Positions 28,310 to 38,376 of a DNA stretch of 64,000 nt are shown here, piece by piece. Below the pieces are notes generated by a model. The model saw nothing but the letters and a program-made list of their open reading frames with translations, had not been told where the DNA came from and searched no databases. How positions within the stretch are numbered: position 1 is the first letter of the stretch; each line of letters begins with the position of its first letter. The stretch covers positions 62,001 to 126,000 of the forward strand of contig JAUZOO010000012.1 in NCBI GenBank assembly GCA_030706405.1, given 5' to 3'. The translations under genes and the position numbers were made by a program. The stretch is from Bacteroidota bacterium (GTDB taxonomy: Bacteria; Bacteroidota; Bacteroidia; Bacteroidales; JAAUTT01).

Positions 28310-30177
28310 TTGTTATATTCGAAACAACGTATCCAGTCAATTTCCATCGAAGCCGGCACTTTGGGGTTTTCGCCATAAACTCCCGAGTTAAGGACAACAT
28401 GCATTGGTTCGCTTGGAATGTTTGTTGTTTGGGTTTTTATTTCAACGTTGTTGATGCGCCATGTGAGTTTTTCGGGGGTCCATTCGAGGGAATAGATTAA
28501 GTACTTTCCGGTATAGGTCGAAGCTTTCAGCACCAATGATTCGTGGTTTGGTTTATTCGGGTCGGTATCCCAAAATGTGCTAAGCATTAATTTATTGCTG
28601 ATGCATTTAAAGACGTCGATTTGCGGGGTTATGGTGTTTCCGGCAAGCCAAAAGGCGTGCATCACGTCATTACCCGGGTTGATTTTTATCTTAGCTTCAA
28701 TTTTTCCATATTTCAGGCGAAAGTTGTTTCCCGAACATAATATCGCCGAAGTATAATCAAATTCTTTTGGGTTAAACCCATATATAGGGTTCCATTCTTT
28801 CCCTTTAATTTTTTCGGATTGTGTTGTAATCTTCGCCGTCGAATCGTTAATGGAGATGTTTTTTCCGTCGGTAAACAGATGCTTTTCTCCCGGAAGTGCA
28901 TACGTGTCGTTGAGCACCATTTCACCCCAGTAGTAACGGGTAAGCCATTTTTCGCGATCGAGTTTGGCGTTGCTAAAGTCATCCTGAAAAGTAAGCTTCC
29001 ATTTCTTCAATTCATTGAATTTGTCGGAATCTTTAACGCTCAGGTACCAGGTTATCTTGGGCGACTTTTTCAGTTGTTCGTATTCATCTTGTAATTGATA
29101 TTCCTCGGTTTTGTTCCATTTACTTTTATCGAGCAGGTAAGCTTTGCGACTTTTAAATGCATCGGAAAGAATATATTTTTCGAGGGTTTCGTAATCGGTT
29201 ATGGTTTTGGAACCGTTGAGTTTTTCAAATTGGGCCAGCTGTTTGGAGGCTTTCATTTTGTAATACATCCGGATGTCTTTTGACGAGGCCAGCTGATTGT
29301 ATTCCTCTTCTTTTTTGTATTCCGGGGTATCTTTAAACCGAAGGCTTTCCACCTGTTTTTTCTTTTCGATGAACTGCGGCGATTTCACCACTTCCTCAAG
29401 CGCTTTATAGTGGCTGAGCTCTTTTGAATCGTATAGTTTCCTGAAATCGTCGAAAAGGTTACTGTTCCGCAAATGAAAGTAATGCTTATAAAGCGGCTGT
29501 TCCTTTTTCTTTTTGTGAGCGATGTATTTCTGGTGCACCTCATCGTTTGCCTCTTTTTTGCTTAAGGTTTTGAACTCGGGCGAATGCGTGTATTTCTCAA
29601 ACGTTTCAAATTCAGAAATCTCGTCCGACAGGTAAAGCTTTTGAAAGTCGGCAAATTCTTTGGCATGTATAAATTTGAAATAGTTTTTTATTTCGTGGCT
29701 TTCAGCTAGCTTCTGAAACTCCTGTTGTTTGGCAAATTCCTCCGTCTTTTCCCATTTGTGTTTATCGTTAGCATAGGCTTTTGCCTTCTTAAACTGTTGC
29801 GATTCCACAAATGCTTTCAAAGCCTCAAAGTCAGCAATGGCTTTGGAACCGTTGAGCGACAAATATTGGGCATAAGCTACGGAGGCTTTGAACTTATAAA
29901 AGAATTTTATTTCTGCCGATTTCTTTAACCGGTAGTATTCGTTCTCGTTCCGTTCTTCTTCGCTGCCTTTAAAGACGAGGGCTTCGATTTGTTTTTTGCG
30001 TTCCGTAAATTCAGGCGAATTAACGTATTGTTCGAGATATTGAAAACGGGCGAGCTCTTCGGAGTTACTAAATTGAGTTAAGGCTTCGAATTCCTTAATT
30101 AACTCATTCCGAGTTGATTCAATTTTGTCGGTTTTAGGGTAAAATCCCAATAGAAATTTTAACGATGAGCTAGCCAT
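28306..30177 (-). CDS. Tandem helical-repeat protein with catalytically inactive GH16-like domain
   Basis: 623 residues, no signal peptide (start MASSSLKFLLGFYPKTDK). Residues about 30-410 are four to five copies of a charged, Lys/Glu/Phe/Tyr-rich helical module of about 85-90 residues with recurring ExLExYVxSPEFxxxK, FKxxxEYxxExEYxxL and KxYYKxKxS. Residues about 415-623 form a GH16 (laminarinase-like) jelly roll: WKLTFQDDFSNAKLDREKW, FRLKYGKIEAKIKI, HAFWLAG, YSLEWTPEKLTW and SMEIDWIRCF. The catalytic motif ExDxxE reads Q519-I-D-V-F-K524: both glutamates are replaced, so hydrolysis is not expected. It may be a cytoplasmic glycan-binding or scaffold protein. Function unknown. Confidence 0.85.
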   Translation of the reverse strand: MASSSLKFLLGFYPKTDKIESTRNELIKEFEALTQFSNSEELARFQYLEQYVNSPEFTERKKQIEALVFKGSEEERNENEYYRLKKSAEIKFFYKFKASVAYAQYLSLNGSKAIADFEALKAFVESQQFKKAKAYANDKHKWEKTEEFAKQQEFQKLAESHEIKNYFKFIHAKEFADFQKLYLSDEISEFETFEKYTHSPEFKTLSKKEANDEVHQKYIAHKKKKEQPLYKHYFHLRNSNLFDDFRKLYDSKELSHYKALEEVVKSPQFIEKKKQVESLRFKDTPEYKKEEEYNQLASSKDIRMYYKMKASKQLAQFEKLNGSKTITDYETLEKYILSDAFKSRKAYLLDKSKWNKTEEYQLQDEYEQLKKSPKITWYLSVKDSDKFNELKKWKLTFQDDFSNAKLDREKWLTRYYWGEMVLNDTYALPGEKHLFTDGKNISINDSTAKITTQSEKIKGKEWNPIYGFNPKEFDYTSAILCSGNNFRLKYGKIEAKIKINPGNDVMHAFWLAGNTITPQIDVFKCISNKLMLSTFWDTDPNKPNHESLVLKASTYTGKYLIYSLEWTPEKLTWRINNVEIKTQTTNIPSEPMHVVLNSGVYGENPKVPASMEIDWIRCFEYNN

Positions 30178-30308
30178 TTGATACTGATATTGGTTTGTTT
30201 AAAAATGCGAATCCAACTGTAAATATAATGAATGATTTTTATACGAGACAAAACCCGATAAGTTTGTTGTATTTGCAGGGAATTTCAATGAATTTGCGGG
30301 TTGATAAA

Positions 30309-30339
30309 AAACGCCCGGAGAAATGATCTTCGGGCGTTT
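30309..30339 (-). terminator. Terminator of the dcw-yqeY operon
   Basis: 12-bp stem AAACGCCCGGAG with one G-T pair (30309-30320 and 30328-30339). On the minus strand it is followed by a T6 run. It lies 25 bases beyond the yqeY stop. Confidence 0.87.
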
Positions 30340-30364
30340 GTAAAATAATGGGAGAGTGTTGGGA

Positions 30365-30817
30365 TTAAGAAGCCAACAACCTTTTTACAATTTCAGAGAT
30401 GGTTTTGCCTTCTGCCTTTCCGGCAAGTTCTTTAGAGGCAACGCCCATTACTTTGCCCATATCGGACGGGGTTTTGGCTCCGGTTTTTTCGATGGCGGCT
30501 TTTACCACGGCTTCAATATCTTCAACCGACATTTGAGCCGGAAGATATGCTTCCATCACGGCAACTTCAATCAGTTCTTTTTCGGCCAGTTCAGGGCGGT
30601 TCTGTTCCTTATAAATCTCAGCCGATTCGCGACGTTGCTTAACCAGCTTGGTTATAATTTTCAGTTCGGCATCTTCGGTGAGTTCAACGCCGGCTTTTTC
30701 AGTTTTGGCCAAAAGGAAGGCAGCTTTAATAGCACGCAGCGCTTCGAGCTTGTCTTTGGGCTCTTTATTAAGCATTGCATGTTTAATATCGTCGTTAATT
30801 TTGTCAAAAAGGGTCAT
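30365..30817 (-). CDS. yqeY: GatB/YqeY domain protein
   Basis: 150 residues: MTLFDKINDDIKHAMLNKEP and the conserved C-terminal SDMGKVMGVASKELAGKAEGKTIS. Related to the tail domain of the GatB subunit of the tRNA amidotransferase; may bind tRNA, precise role unknown. It is the last gene of the division cluster, 23 bases after ftsZ, followed by a terminator. Confidence 0.92.
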   Translation of the reverse strand: MTLFDKINDDIKHAMLNKEPKDKLEALRAIKAAFLLAKTEKAGVELTEDAELKIITKLVKQRRESAEIYKEQNRPELAEKELIEVAVMEAYLPAQMSVEDIEAVVKAAIEKTGAKTPSDMGKVMGVASKELAGKAEGKTISEIVKRLLAS

Positions 30818-30840
30818 TATAAATTCTTTTTAAGGTTCAA

Positions 30841-32289
30841 TTAATCAACATTGTCGTATAGGTACGAATTGTTCTGGCGTAGACGGATGTTGTTATCTTC
30901 GTCGGTGCTAAGCGAAAACTTCGAAATGGTGGTGTCGGTTTTTGGCTTTTGGTCAATCTTTACTTCCTTACGGATGTAAGCCGGCACGTTTTCCAATTCT
31001 TCAATGTTCGATTTTTCATCAACAGCTGTGTAGCCATTTTCTTTTAACCGGTTTAAAGGTTTTGGGGTAGCTAACGGTTCCTGGGTTTTTACAGGGTTCA
31101 CTTTCACCTCGTATTCTGAGCGTTTTTCGTCAGAGAGGTCAAACGAAGGGCTTGGGTTGTTGATGTCAAATTCGATGGTGCGTTGTTTGATACCTTCGCT
31201 GTTTGTACGGTCTTTTACGCGAAGTTCGGAGTCGTTTGTAACCTGGTTTCCGTAGAGCGGGATACGTTTAATGGGCGATGGCTCCGGCTTTTTAACGGCA
31301 TGAAGTTCCGGAATGTTGTTGGCGTCGAAACCGGTTGCGATAATGGTAACCGATACGCGGTCGCCCAAGGTATCGTCGATGCCTGTTCCCCAGATGATGA
31401 GCGAATCTTTGGAAATAGACTGAGTAACGTAGTCGGTGATGATTCCCACTTCGTCCATGCTGATTTCTTCGACGCCCGAAGCGATGTTGAGCAGGATACT
31501 CTTGGCGCCGGTGATGTCGTTGTTGTTAAGCAATGGAGAGGTAAGCGCCATTTGAATGGCTTTGAGTGCACGGTCTTCGCCTTCGGCAATCCCCGAACCC
31601 ATGATAGATACACCACTGTTACGCATTACCGTCTGAACATCGGCAAAGTCAACGTTGATATATCCGTGCACGGTAATGATTTCGGCAATACCTTTAGCAG
31701 CCATCGCCAAAACATTATCGGCCATCGAAAATGCCTGCGACAGTTTCAGATTGCCGTACATCTCGCGAAGCTTTTCGTTGTTGATAATCAGCAACGAATC
31801 GACGTTCTCTTTAAGCTCGTTAATACCTTGTATGGCCTGCTGAAGACGCTGTTGCCCTTCGAACCTGAACGGAAGCGTTACGATGGCCACGGTAAGAAGT
31901 CCCATATCTTTGGAAGCTTTGGCAATTACCGGGGCAGCACCTGTTCCGGTACCTCCGCCCATTCCGGCTGTAATAAATACCATTTTGGTATTTTTGCCCA
32001 GAACATCCGAGATTTCATCAATACTTTCGAGGGCAGATTCCCGACCAATTTCGGGTTTATTGCCCGCGCCACGACCTTCGGTAAGCGATGCTCCCAACTG
32101 GATTTTAACACCAACGGGACTGCTTTCCAATGCCTGGGCATCAGTATTGCATATTACGAAGTTTACATCTTTAATACCCTGACGGAACATGTAGTTTACT
32201 GCATTGTTTCCGCCACCGCCAACACCCACAACCTTGATGATGGATGATTGGTCAACCGGTAGGTCAAAGTTTATCAGCTCTTCAGCCAT
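30841..32289 (-). CDS. ftsZ: Cell division GTPase FtsZ
   Basis: 482 residues. Tubulin-like GTPase that forms the Z ring. Seen: [14 protein letters not shown], the GTP signature [14 protein letters not shown], and synergy loop segments. Residues about 330-482 are a long variable tail typical of Bacteroidota, with the partner-binding peptide [12 protein letters not shown] set some 40 residues before the true end, as usual in the phylum. Confidence 0.98.
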   Translation of the reverse strand: MAEELINFDLPVDQSSIIKVVGVGGGGNNAVNYMFRQGIKDVNFVICNTDAQALESSPVGVKIQLGASLTEGRGAGNKPEIGRESALESIDEISDVLGKNTKMVFITAGMGGGTGTGAAPVIAKASKDMGLLTVAIVTLPFRFEGQQRLQQAIQGINELKENVDSLLIINNEKLREMYGNLKLSQAFSMADNVLAMAAKGIAEIITVHGYINVDFADVQTVMRNSGVSIMGSGIAEGEDRALKAIQMALTSPLLNNNDITGAKSILLNIASGVEEISMDEVGIITDYVTQSISKDSLIIWGTGIDDTLGDRVSVTIIATGFDANNIPELHAVKKPEPSPIKRIPLYGNQVTNDSELRVKDRTNSEGIKQRTIEFDINNPSPSFDLSDEKRSEYEVKVNPVKTQEPLATPKPLNRLKENGYTAVDEKSNIEELENVPAYIRKEVKIDQKPKTDTTISKFSLSTDEDNNIRLRQNNSYLYDNVD

Positions 32290-32379
32290 AACGTGTCTGT
32301 TTTAGGTTATACTTTTTTAGAGCAAAGTGCCAAGCTGCCAGTGCAAGTTCTGCTACTCTGACTTTTGGCCATAAAGTTA

Positions 32380-33786
32380 TTACATTTTACTACTATTGTC
32401 ATCTACATCGAAAATTTCCGTGATGGACCTTTTCAATTTGTCAATCATATTGCTTTTAGGCTTGCTGCGTTCAGCACGTTCTTCGCGGACAGGAGCTGTC
32501 GGAGGAGTAGTTTCCACCATTACCGGTTCGGGTTTAACTTCAGGCTGTACTTTAACTTCAGGTTTGGCAACCGGACGCGGAGGTAAAACTTCTTCGATAG
32601 GCGGTAGCTTGTTGCCTTCCCATTCGGAATCGATAAATTCGTAGCCACGCATCAGCAATCCTACGCTGGTCGCAAACATCGGCTGGTTGATGTCGTCGGA
32701 AACGTTGCCTGCCAAATGGGCATTGGGGTAACCGATGCGCACGTCCATGCCGGTACGGAAACGTACCAATTGCTGCAGATGACGCAACATTGCCCCACCA
32801 CCGGTGATGACGATACCTGCACTCAGCTTGTCCATACATTCCGAGCTTTCGATTTCGAACATCATGGCATCAATAATTTCTTCCATTCGGGCCTGAATAA
32901 TGTAAGCCAGGCTTTTGAATGAAATCTCTTTGGAGTCGCGGCCCGAAATACCGGGAATGATAACCACTTTATCTTCTTCAGAAATATCGCCGAGCGATGA
33001 ACCAAATTTTATTTTTAGTTCTTCGGCCTGACGCTCAAGAATTGCGCAACCTTCTTTAATATCTTTGGTAACCACGTTGCCCCCAAAAGGAATCACCGCA
33101 GTATGGCGGATTACTCCTTCGTGATATACGGCAATGTCGGTGGTACCGCCACCGATGTCAACCAAAACAACACCGGCTTCCATTTCGTCTTCAGTAAGCA
33201 CGGCAGCAGCCGAAGCCAGTGGTTCGAGCATTACGTCGTGAATGCGGAGGCCTACACGGTTAACGCATTTTTCGATATTCTTAATAGAAGCAACGTTGCC
33301 GATAACGATGTGAAAGTTGGCTTCCAACCGTTTACCGGACATTCCAACCGGATTCTTGATGCCGGTTTCGCTGTCGACAATGAAGTTTTGAGGCAATACG
33401 TGAATGATTTCATCGCCCATCTCGATGGGGATTTTGTGCGCATCTTCAATGAGGCGCTTTACGTCGTCATTGGTGATTTCGTCGTCGTACGAATCACGGT
33501 TGATGTACCCGCGGTTTTTAACACTTTTAATGTGTTGTCCGGCAATACCCACAAAAACATCAGAAATTTTAGCTCCTGTTTTTTGTTGGACATCATTAAC
33601 TACCGTTTGAATGGCGGCTACCGTTTCGTCGATATTTTGGACGACGCCACGTTTTACTCCTTTCGAAACGGTTTTGGTCATTCCGAGAATTTCAATTTTT
33701 CCGTTAGGGTTTCTTTTACCCAATACGGCCACAATCTTTGTGGTGCCAATGTCGATGGCTGCTACGTACTCTTTTTTAAAATTCAT
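32380..33786 (-). CDS. ftsA: Cell division protein FtsA
   Basis: 468 residues. Actin-like protein tethering FtsZ to the membrane. Seen: AAIDIGTTKIVAVLG phosphate loop, SHS2 insertion, VLVDIGGGTTDIAVY, GIVITGGGAMLRHL. After a Pro/Glu/Val-rich linker (about 395-440) the C-terminal amphipathic helix is MIDKLKRSITEIFDVD. Adjacent to ftsQ (3-base gap). Confidence 0.97.
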   Translation of the reverse strand: MNFKKEYVAAIDIGTTKIVAVLGKRNPNGKIEILGMTKTVSKGVKRGVVQNIDETVAAIQTVVNDVQQKTGAKISDVFVGIAGQHIKSVKNRGYINRDSYDDEITNDDVKRLIEDAHKIPIEMGDEIIHVLPQNFIVDSETGIKNPVGMSGKRLEANFHIVIGNVASIKNIEKCVNRVGLRIHDVMLEPLASAAAVLTEDEMEAGVVLVDIGGGTTDIAVYHEGVIRHTAVIPFGGNVVTKDIKEGCAILERQAEELKIKFGSSLGDISEEDKVVIIPGISGRDSKEISFKSLAYIIQARMEEIIDAMMFEIESSECMDKLSAGIVITGGGAMLRHLQQLVRFRTGMDVRIGYPNAHLAGNVSDDINQPMFATSVGLLMRGYEFIDSEWEGNKLPPIEEVLPPRPVAKPEVKVQPEVKPEPVMVETTPPTAPVREERAERSKPKSNMIDKLKRSITEIFDVDDNSSKM

Positions 33787-33789
33787 GGT

Positions 33790-34584
33790 TTATTCCCGTT
33801 TAGTACAGATAACTTGTCCTTTATATTTTAAATTTATTGTTTCGTATTTATTCCAACCCGTTGCCGGGAAGCCGTTTTTATAGAGGCTCATCAGGTTGCT
33901 GAATTTGGTCTCGCAGTCGCTGATATCACCAAAGATAATAAGATTTGAACCTACGCGGGGCACTAATTCAAAATCGCCCGACTGATTTACAAATATTTGC
34001 TGAATCTGGGCGTTCCAAAATTTATCGCCGGTGATAAACTTTGCTAGTTTGTATAGCTCGGCAAGGATGATGCGTCGTCCCTGCGCATTTTCTTCGAGGT
34101 CGATAACGTTAACTTTAAATCCAAGCGGAAACTTCGTCAGGATATTACCGTTTGCCACAATCACATCGGAGGTGTAATTGCCCGAAAATCGCATGATATA
34201 ACCCTTGTCGTCGATGTAATAACTTGTGTTGTTATTGTCGATGACGCGAAGAATAGGGTTGCGTTGTCGGATTTCGATAACCACATTGCCATCAGAAGTC
34301 TTGTAAACTTCCGATTTTTCTACTGGCGGATAATCGTTCAGTACCGATTCGATGCTATCGAGGCATATCTTGTCGAAATTTTTCCCGACCAGCTTATATC
34401 CTTTGCGCTGCAATAATTTTTTAACGATTTCGTCGGAAACGAAGGCATTTTTGAGGCTGTCAACAATACGTACCTCTATGCCGGTGCATACCAGATGGGC
34501 TCGTTTTTTAACGACAAAGCCTACTGTTATAACCAGGTAAATGGCGATAACCGACCAGAGGATGATATATTTGACTTTCTTCAT
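33790..34584 (-). CDS. ftsQ: Cell division protein FtsQ/DivIB
   Basis: 264 residues. One N-terminal membrane helix (IILWSVIAIYLVITVGFVV), then a POTRA-like region (LKNAFVSDEIVKKLLQRKGY) and a beta domain. It overlaps murC by 4 bases, indicating translational coupling. Assignment rests on architecture and position. Confidence 0.9.
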   Translation of the reverse strand: MKKVKYIILWSVIAIYLVITVGFVVKKRAHLVCTGIEVRIVDSLKNAFVSDEIVKKLLQRKGYKLVGKNFDKICLDSIESVLNDYPPVEKSEVYKTSDGNVVIEIRQRNPILRVIDNNNTSYYIDDKGYIMRFSGNYTSDVIVANGNILTKFPLGFKVNVIDLEENAQGRRIILAELYKLAKFITGDKFWNAQIQQIFVNQSGDFELVPRVGSNLIIFGDISDCETKFSNLMSLYKNGFPATGWNKYETINLKYKGQVICTKRE

Positions 34585-35972
34585 TCAGCTTTACGTAATA
34601 ATATCTGTTTAATAGGCTCTACGAACGTATCGATATCGCCGGCACCCATGGTTATTAAAACCTCCGGAGTTTTCATGTTTTCAACAAAAGCAGTCAGATC
34701 CTTTTTGAGGCAGAGATGCTTGTTGGCGATGGTAACCTTGTTCAGAACCATTTCCGAGTTCACACCAGGGATAGGTTTTTCCCTTGCCGGATAAATATCG
34801 AGCAGGATGAGCTCATCCAGAAGGCTGAGGCTCTGGGCAAATTCATCGGCCAGATCCTTGGTACGTGAATAAAGGTGCGGCTGAAAAATGCCAGTTACTT
34901 TTTTGCCCGGAAACATGGCCTTTACCGACTCGATGGTGTAACGAAGTTCTTCGGGATGATGGCCATAATCGTCGATAAACACAAGATTTTCCGATTTAAT
35001 ATGATATTCGAAGCGACGTTTTACCCCGTGAAAATTTCCTAAGGCTTTGCATATCGACGTTTTGCTTACGTTGAGCAACCAAGCCATAGCAATGGCAGCA
35101 ATAGAGTTCTCGACGTTGAGCAACCCTGGGAATCCAAGTCGGATATCCTTGATGGTAACTTGCGGAGTAACCACATCGTAGTGGTAATATCCGTTTTTAA
35201 TTGTGATATTTTGAGCGTAAAAATCGGCAGGGCCATGCAACGAATAAGTATAAGCCTTAACACCGCCGGGTATGTGAATGGATTCGTCAATACCAATATC
35301 TTTTTTGATGACGGCAAACCCACCGGGCTTAATTTGCGCCAGAAACTGCTCGAAAGCTTTTCGGTATTCATCATACGTTCCGTAAATGTCGAGGTGGTCG
35401 GCATCCATCGATGTTACAATGGCAGCTTTGGGACTCAGCTGAAGAAACGAACGGTCGTACTCATCGGCTTCAACCACAACATAATTACTATGTTCCGAAA
35501 GAAGCAGGTTGTTACTGTAATTTAATGCAATACCGCCAAGAAAGGCATTACAGTCGAGGTGCGAATTTTTTAGCAGATGCGCCACCATAGTTGAGGTGGT
35601 GGTTTTGCCATGCGTACCGGCAATGCCAAGCACATCCTTCGAATGGGAGATGATACCCAGAACTTCGGCACGTTTTTTTATTTCGAAACCTTCAGCACGG
35701 AACCCGTTGAGCTCCGAATGGTCGGCAGGAATAGCAGGCGTGAAAACCACCAAAGTTGTGCCTTTATTGCGGAAAGCTTCAGGAATGTCCTGAATATCGT
35801 CGGTATAATGGATGGCGATACCTTCGCTTACCAGCTCTTTGGTCAGTGCGGTTTCGGTACGGTCGTAACCGGCAACATTTTTATTCAGACTATGAAAATA
35901 TCTTGCCAGGGCGCTCATGCCAATGCCGCCAATCCCCACAAAATAAACGTTATGTATCTGTTCTAAGTCCAT
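34581..35972 (-). CDS. murC: UDP-N-acetylmuramate--L-alanine ligase
   Basis: 463 residues. Adds L-Ala to UDP-MurNAc. Seen: VYFVGIGGIGMSALARYF, P-loop GIAGTHGKTTTSTMVAHLL, VVEADEYDRSFL, and DDYGHHPEELRYTIE. In the dcw operon between murG and ftsQ. Confidence 0.97.
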   Translation of the reverse strand: MDLEQIHNVYFVGIGGIGMSALARYFHSLNKNVAGYDRTETALTKELVSEGIAIHYTDDIQDIPEAFRNKGTTLVVFTPAIPADHSELNGFRAEGFEIKKRAEVLGIISHSKDVLGIAGTHGKTTTSTMVAHLLKNSHLDCNAFLGGIALNYSNNLLLSEHSNYVVVEADEYDRSFLQLSPKAAIVTSMDADHLDIYGTYDEYRKAFEQFLAQIKPGGFAVIKKDIGIDESIHIPGGVKAYTYSLHGPADFYAQNITIKNGYYHYDVVTPQVTIKDIRLGFPGLLNVENSIAAIAMAWLLNVSKTSICKALGNFHGVKRRFEYHIKSENLVFIDDYGHHPEELRYTIESVKAMFPGKKVTGIFQPHLYSRTKDLADEFAQSLSLLDELILLDIYPAREKPIPGVNSEMVLNKVTIANKHLCLKKDLTAFVENMKTPEVLITMGAGDIDTFVEPIKQILLRKAE

Positions 35973-36010
35973 TCGTTTTTTCTTAATCGTAACAGAAATG
36001 TCTGTTGCGC

Positions 36011-37120
36011 TTATTCTTTTATTAGTTTTAATACTTCTTCGGCGATGCGTTTTGCCGAATCGCGTTTTGCCATTTTCGAGATGTTTTCCGAAAGCTTGGC
36101 TAAAACTGAATCATTAGTAATGAAGAACAAGGCTTTATCGATGAGCATGGTTGAAGCTTCTGCATCAACGATAAGGCGGGCTGCATCTTTATCAACCAAG
36201 GCTTGTGCATTTTTTGTTTGGTGGTCTTCGGCGACATTGGGCGAAGGAACAAGTACCGCGGGTTTGCCAACTAAGCAAAGTTCGGAGATAGTTCCTGCAC
36301 CTGCTCTTGAAATAACCAGGTCGGCAGCAGCATAAGCCAAATCCATGCGCGAAATAAAGTCGTAAACTTTAATCTGTGACAGGGTGCGTTTTTTAGTATC
36401 TTCCAAAATTTCAGTATAATATCTTGAACCGGTTTGCCAGATAACCTGTACGCCCGATACGAAAAGCTTTCCGTAATGGTCACGGATGCTTTGGTTGATG
36501 GTAAATGCCCCGAGGCTTCCGCCCAACACCAATAATGTTTTGCGATTTGGGTCGAGGTTGAAAAATTCGATGGCTTCAGCGCGTTTCCCGCTAATATCTT
36601 CTAAATCCTGACGAACAGGGTTTCCGGTAAGGATAATTTTTTCGGCAGGGAAGAAACGTTCCATATGTTCGTATGCAACACAAATTTTGTATGCTTTTTC
36701 GGCAAGCAAGCGATTGGTAACCCCGGCATACGAATTTTGTTCCTGCAAAAGAGTAGGAATACCCATTGATGAGGCAATTTTAAGGACTGGCCCACTGGCA
36801 TATCCGCCAACACCAACTACGGCATCGGGCTTAAATTTGCGGATGACCTGTCGCGCGCGAATAAGGCTGTATGCCAATTTGGTAACAACAACCAGATTTT
36901 TTAACGATAACTTACGCTGAAATCCACTGATGGGCAATCCTATGATGGGATATCCGGCTGCCGGGACTTTCTGCATTTCCATGCGTCCTTTGGCTCCAAC
37001 AAACAGAATATCAATTTCCGGGTCAATGGCTTTCAGGGCATTGGCAATTGAAATGGCCGGAAATATGTGTCCTCCGGTGCCTCCTCCGCTGATTATAATT
37101 TTAGTTTTCTTGTTCTTCAT
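36011..37120 (-). CDS. murG: UDP-GlcNAc:undecaprenyl-PP-MurNAc-pentapeptide GlcNAc transferase
   Basis: 369 residues. Converts lipid I to lipid II. Seen: ISGGGTGGHIFPAISIA, VGVGGYASGPVLKIA, LLQEQNSYAGVTNRLL, VLGGSLGAFTINQ, SRAGAGTISELCLVGKP. Overlaps ftsW by 20 bases. Confidence 0.97.
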   Translation of the reverse strand: MKNKKTKIIISGGGTGGHIFPAISIANALKAIDPEIDILFVGAKGRMEMQKVPAAGYPIIGLPISGFQRKLSLKNLVVVTKLAYSLIRARQVIRKFKPDAVVGVGGYASGPVLKIASSMGIPTLLQEQNSYAGVTNRLLAEKAYKICVAYEHMERFFPAEKIILTGNPVRQDLEDISGKRAEAIEFFNLDPNRKTLLVLGGSLGAFTINQSIRDHYGKLFVSGVQVIWQTGSRYYTEILEDTKKRTLSQIKVYDFISRMDLAYAAADLVISRAGAGTISELCLVGKPAVLVPSPNVAEDHQTKNAQALVDKDAARLIVDAEASTMLIDKALFFITNDSVLAKLSENISKMAKRDSAKRIAEEVLKLIKE

Positions 37121-38303
37121 CTTCGTCTATATCTGAAGTTTGTTCGTCCGTATTTGTAGTCTTATCTTCCGGGATAAGGGGCTCTAAAGCCTGTGTTCCG
37201 TTGCTTACGCTCAGGATGATGCCTAATGAAAAGCAGGTAAAAAGCATAGAAGTTCCGCCCATGCTCACCAGCGGCAGCGTTTGCCCGGTTACCGGGAAAA
37301 GGTTAACCGCAACCGCCATATTAACCATTGCCTGAAACATTAGTATTAATGTCAGTCCAATGGCCAAAAAAGCTGGGAATGTACGCTCACTTTTCCGCAC
37401 AATAATACCTGCCCGAAAAAGCAACCAAAGATAAAAGAATAAGACCACCACTCCGCCAACTAATCCATATTCTTCAATCACGATAGCATAAATAAAATCG
37501 CTGTAAGGGTGGGGTAGGAAGTTTCGCTGCGTACTGTTTCCGGGGCCTTTGCCGATAATTCCACCAGTTGCGATGGCTATCTTACCTTGCTCCACCTGAA
37601 AGCTGTCTTCTCCCGAAGCAAAATTTTCGATACGGTTTTTCCAGGTTTCAATACGGCCTTGCTTATGAAGCAACAGGGCTACGCCAATAAATAAAGCAAC
37701 CAGCAAGAAACCTACGGCAAACAAAGCAAAAATATGTTTTACGCTTACCCGTCCTACAAACATCAACACGATGGATGCTGTAAACAGGATTGCTGCAGTA
37801 CTGAAGTTTGCGGGCAGAATAAGAAGGCAGATAATGGCAACCGGTATAATGAGCGGGATAAACGCTTCCTTAAAATTTTTGATGTTATCCTGTTTCAGTG
37901 ATAACGTGCGGGCAACGTACATCATCAGCGCGAGCTTGGCAAAATCGGAAGTCTGGAACGGAATTCCAAGTCCCGGAATGGTAAGCCAGCGTGAGGCGTC
38001 GTTGAGGTGGCGACCAAATACGAGCGTAGCCAATAGCAACGGAATGCTGACAAGGAAAAACACTGCCGACAACCGTGAATAATAACGGTACGGAATGTTC
38101 TGGGTGACAAACATGATGACCAATCCGATAAATAGAAAGCTAATATGCCGCAGAATGTAAAATGCAGTATTCCCGTTTTGGGCCTTGTAAGCCAACGTGC
38201 CGGTTGCACTGTACACCGCCAGTATCGACAATATGCACAGCGAAATGATTACCGCCCATATTACGGCGTCGCCTTTGAAATATTTTCGGAATGTTTCGGT
38301 CAT
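37101..38303 (-). CDS. ftsW: SEDS glycosyltransferase FtsW
   Basis: 400 residues, about ten membrane helices. Polymerises septal glycan together with FtsI. Seen: DFAKLALMMYVART, LPHPYSDFIYAIVIEEYGLVG and the final VSMGGTSMLFTCFSLGIIL. The acidic Thr/Glu/Asp tail (TNTDEQTSDIDEDEEQEN) is an addition beyond the family core. Confidence 0.96.
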   Translation of the reverse strand: MTETFRKYFKGDAVIWAVIISLCILSILAVYSATGTLAYKAQNGNTAFYILRHISFLFIGLVIMFVTQNIPYRYYSRLSAVFFLVSIPLLLATLVFGRHLNDASRWLTIPGLGIPFQTSDFAKLALMMYVARTLSLKQDNIKNFKEAFIPLIIPVAIICLLILPANFSTAAILFTASIVLMFVGRVSVKHIFALFAVGFLLVALFIGVALLLHKQGRIETWKNRIENFASGEDSFQVEQGKIAIATGGIIGKGPGNSTQRNFLPHPYSDFIYAIVIEEYGLVGGVVVLFFYLWLLFRAGIIVRKSERTFPAFLAIGLTLILMFQAMVNMAVAVNLFPVTGQTLPLVSMGGTSMLFTCFSLGIILSVSNGTQALEPLIPEDKTTNTDEQTSDIDEDEEQEN

Positions 38304-38376
38304 TCTTTATTTAAAGTTTTAGGTATTGGGCATTGGATCAGAGAATTTGTTAATTCCTAAATCCAATACCTAATTA

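Noticed and set aside
31183-32247. 354-codon open frame antisense to ftsZ
   Set aside because: It mirrors the codon structure of ftsZ, has low-complexity composition and no family features; ftsZ is certain on the other strand.
33103-33831. 242-codon open frame antisense to ftsA
   Set aside because: Shadow of ftsA with no recognisable protein features.
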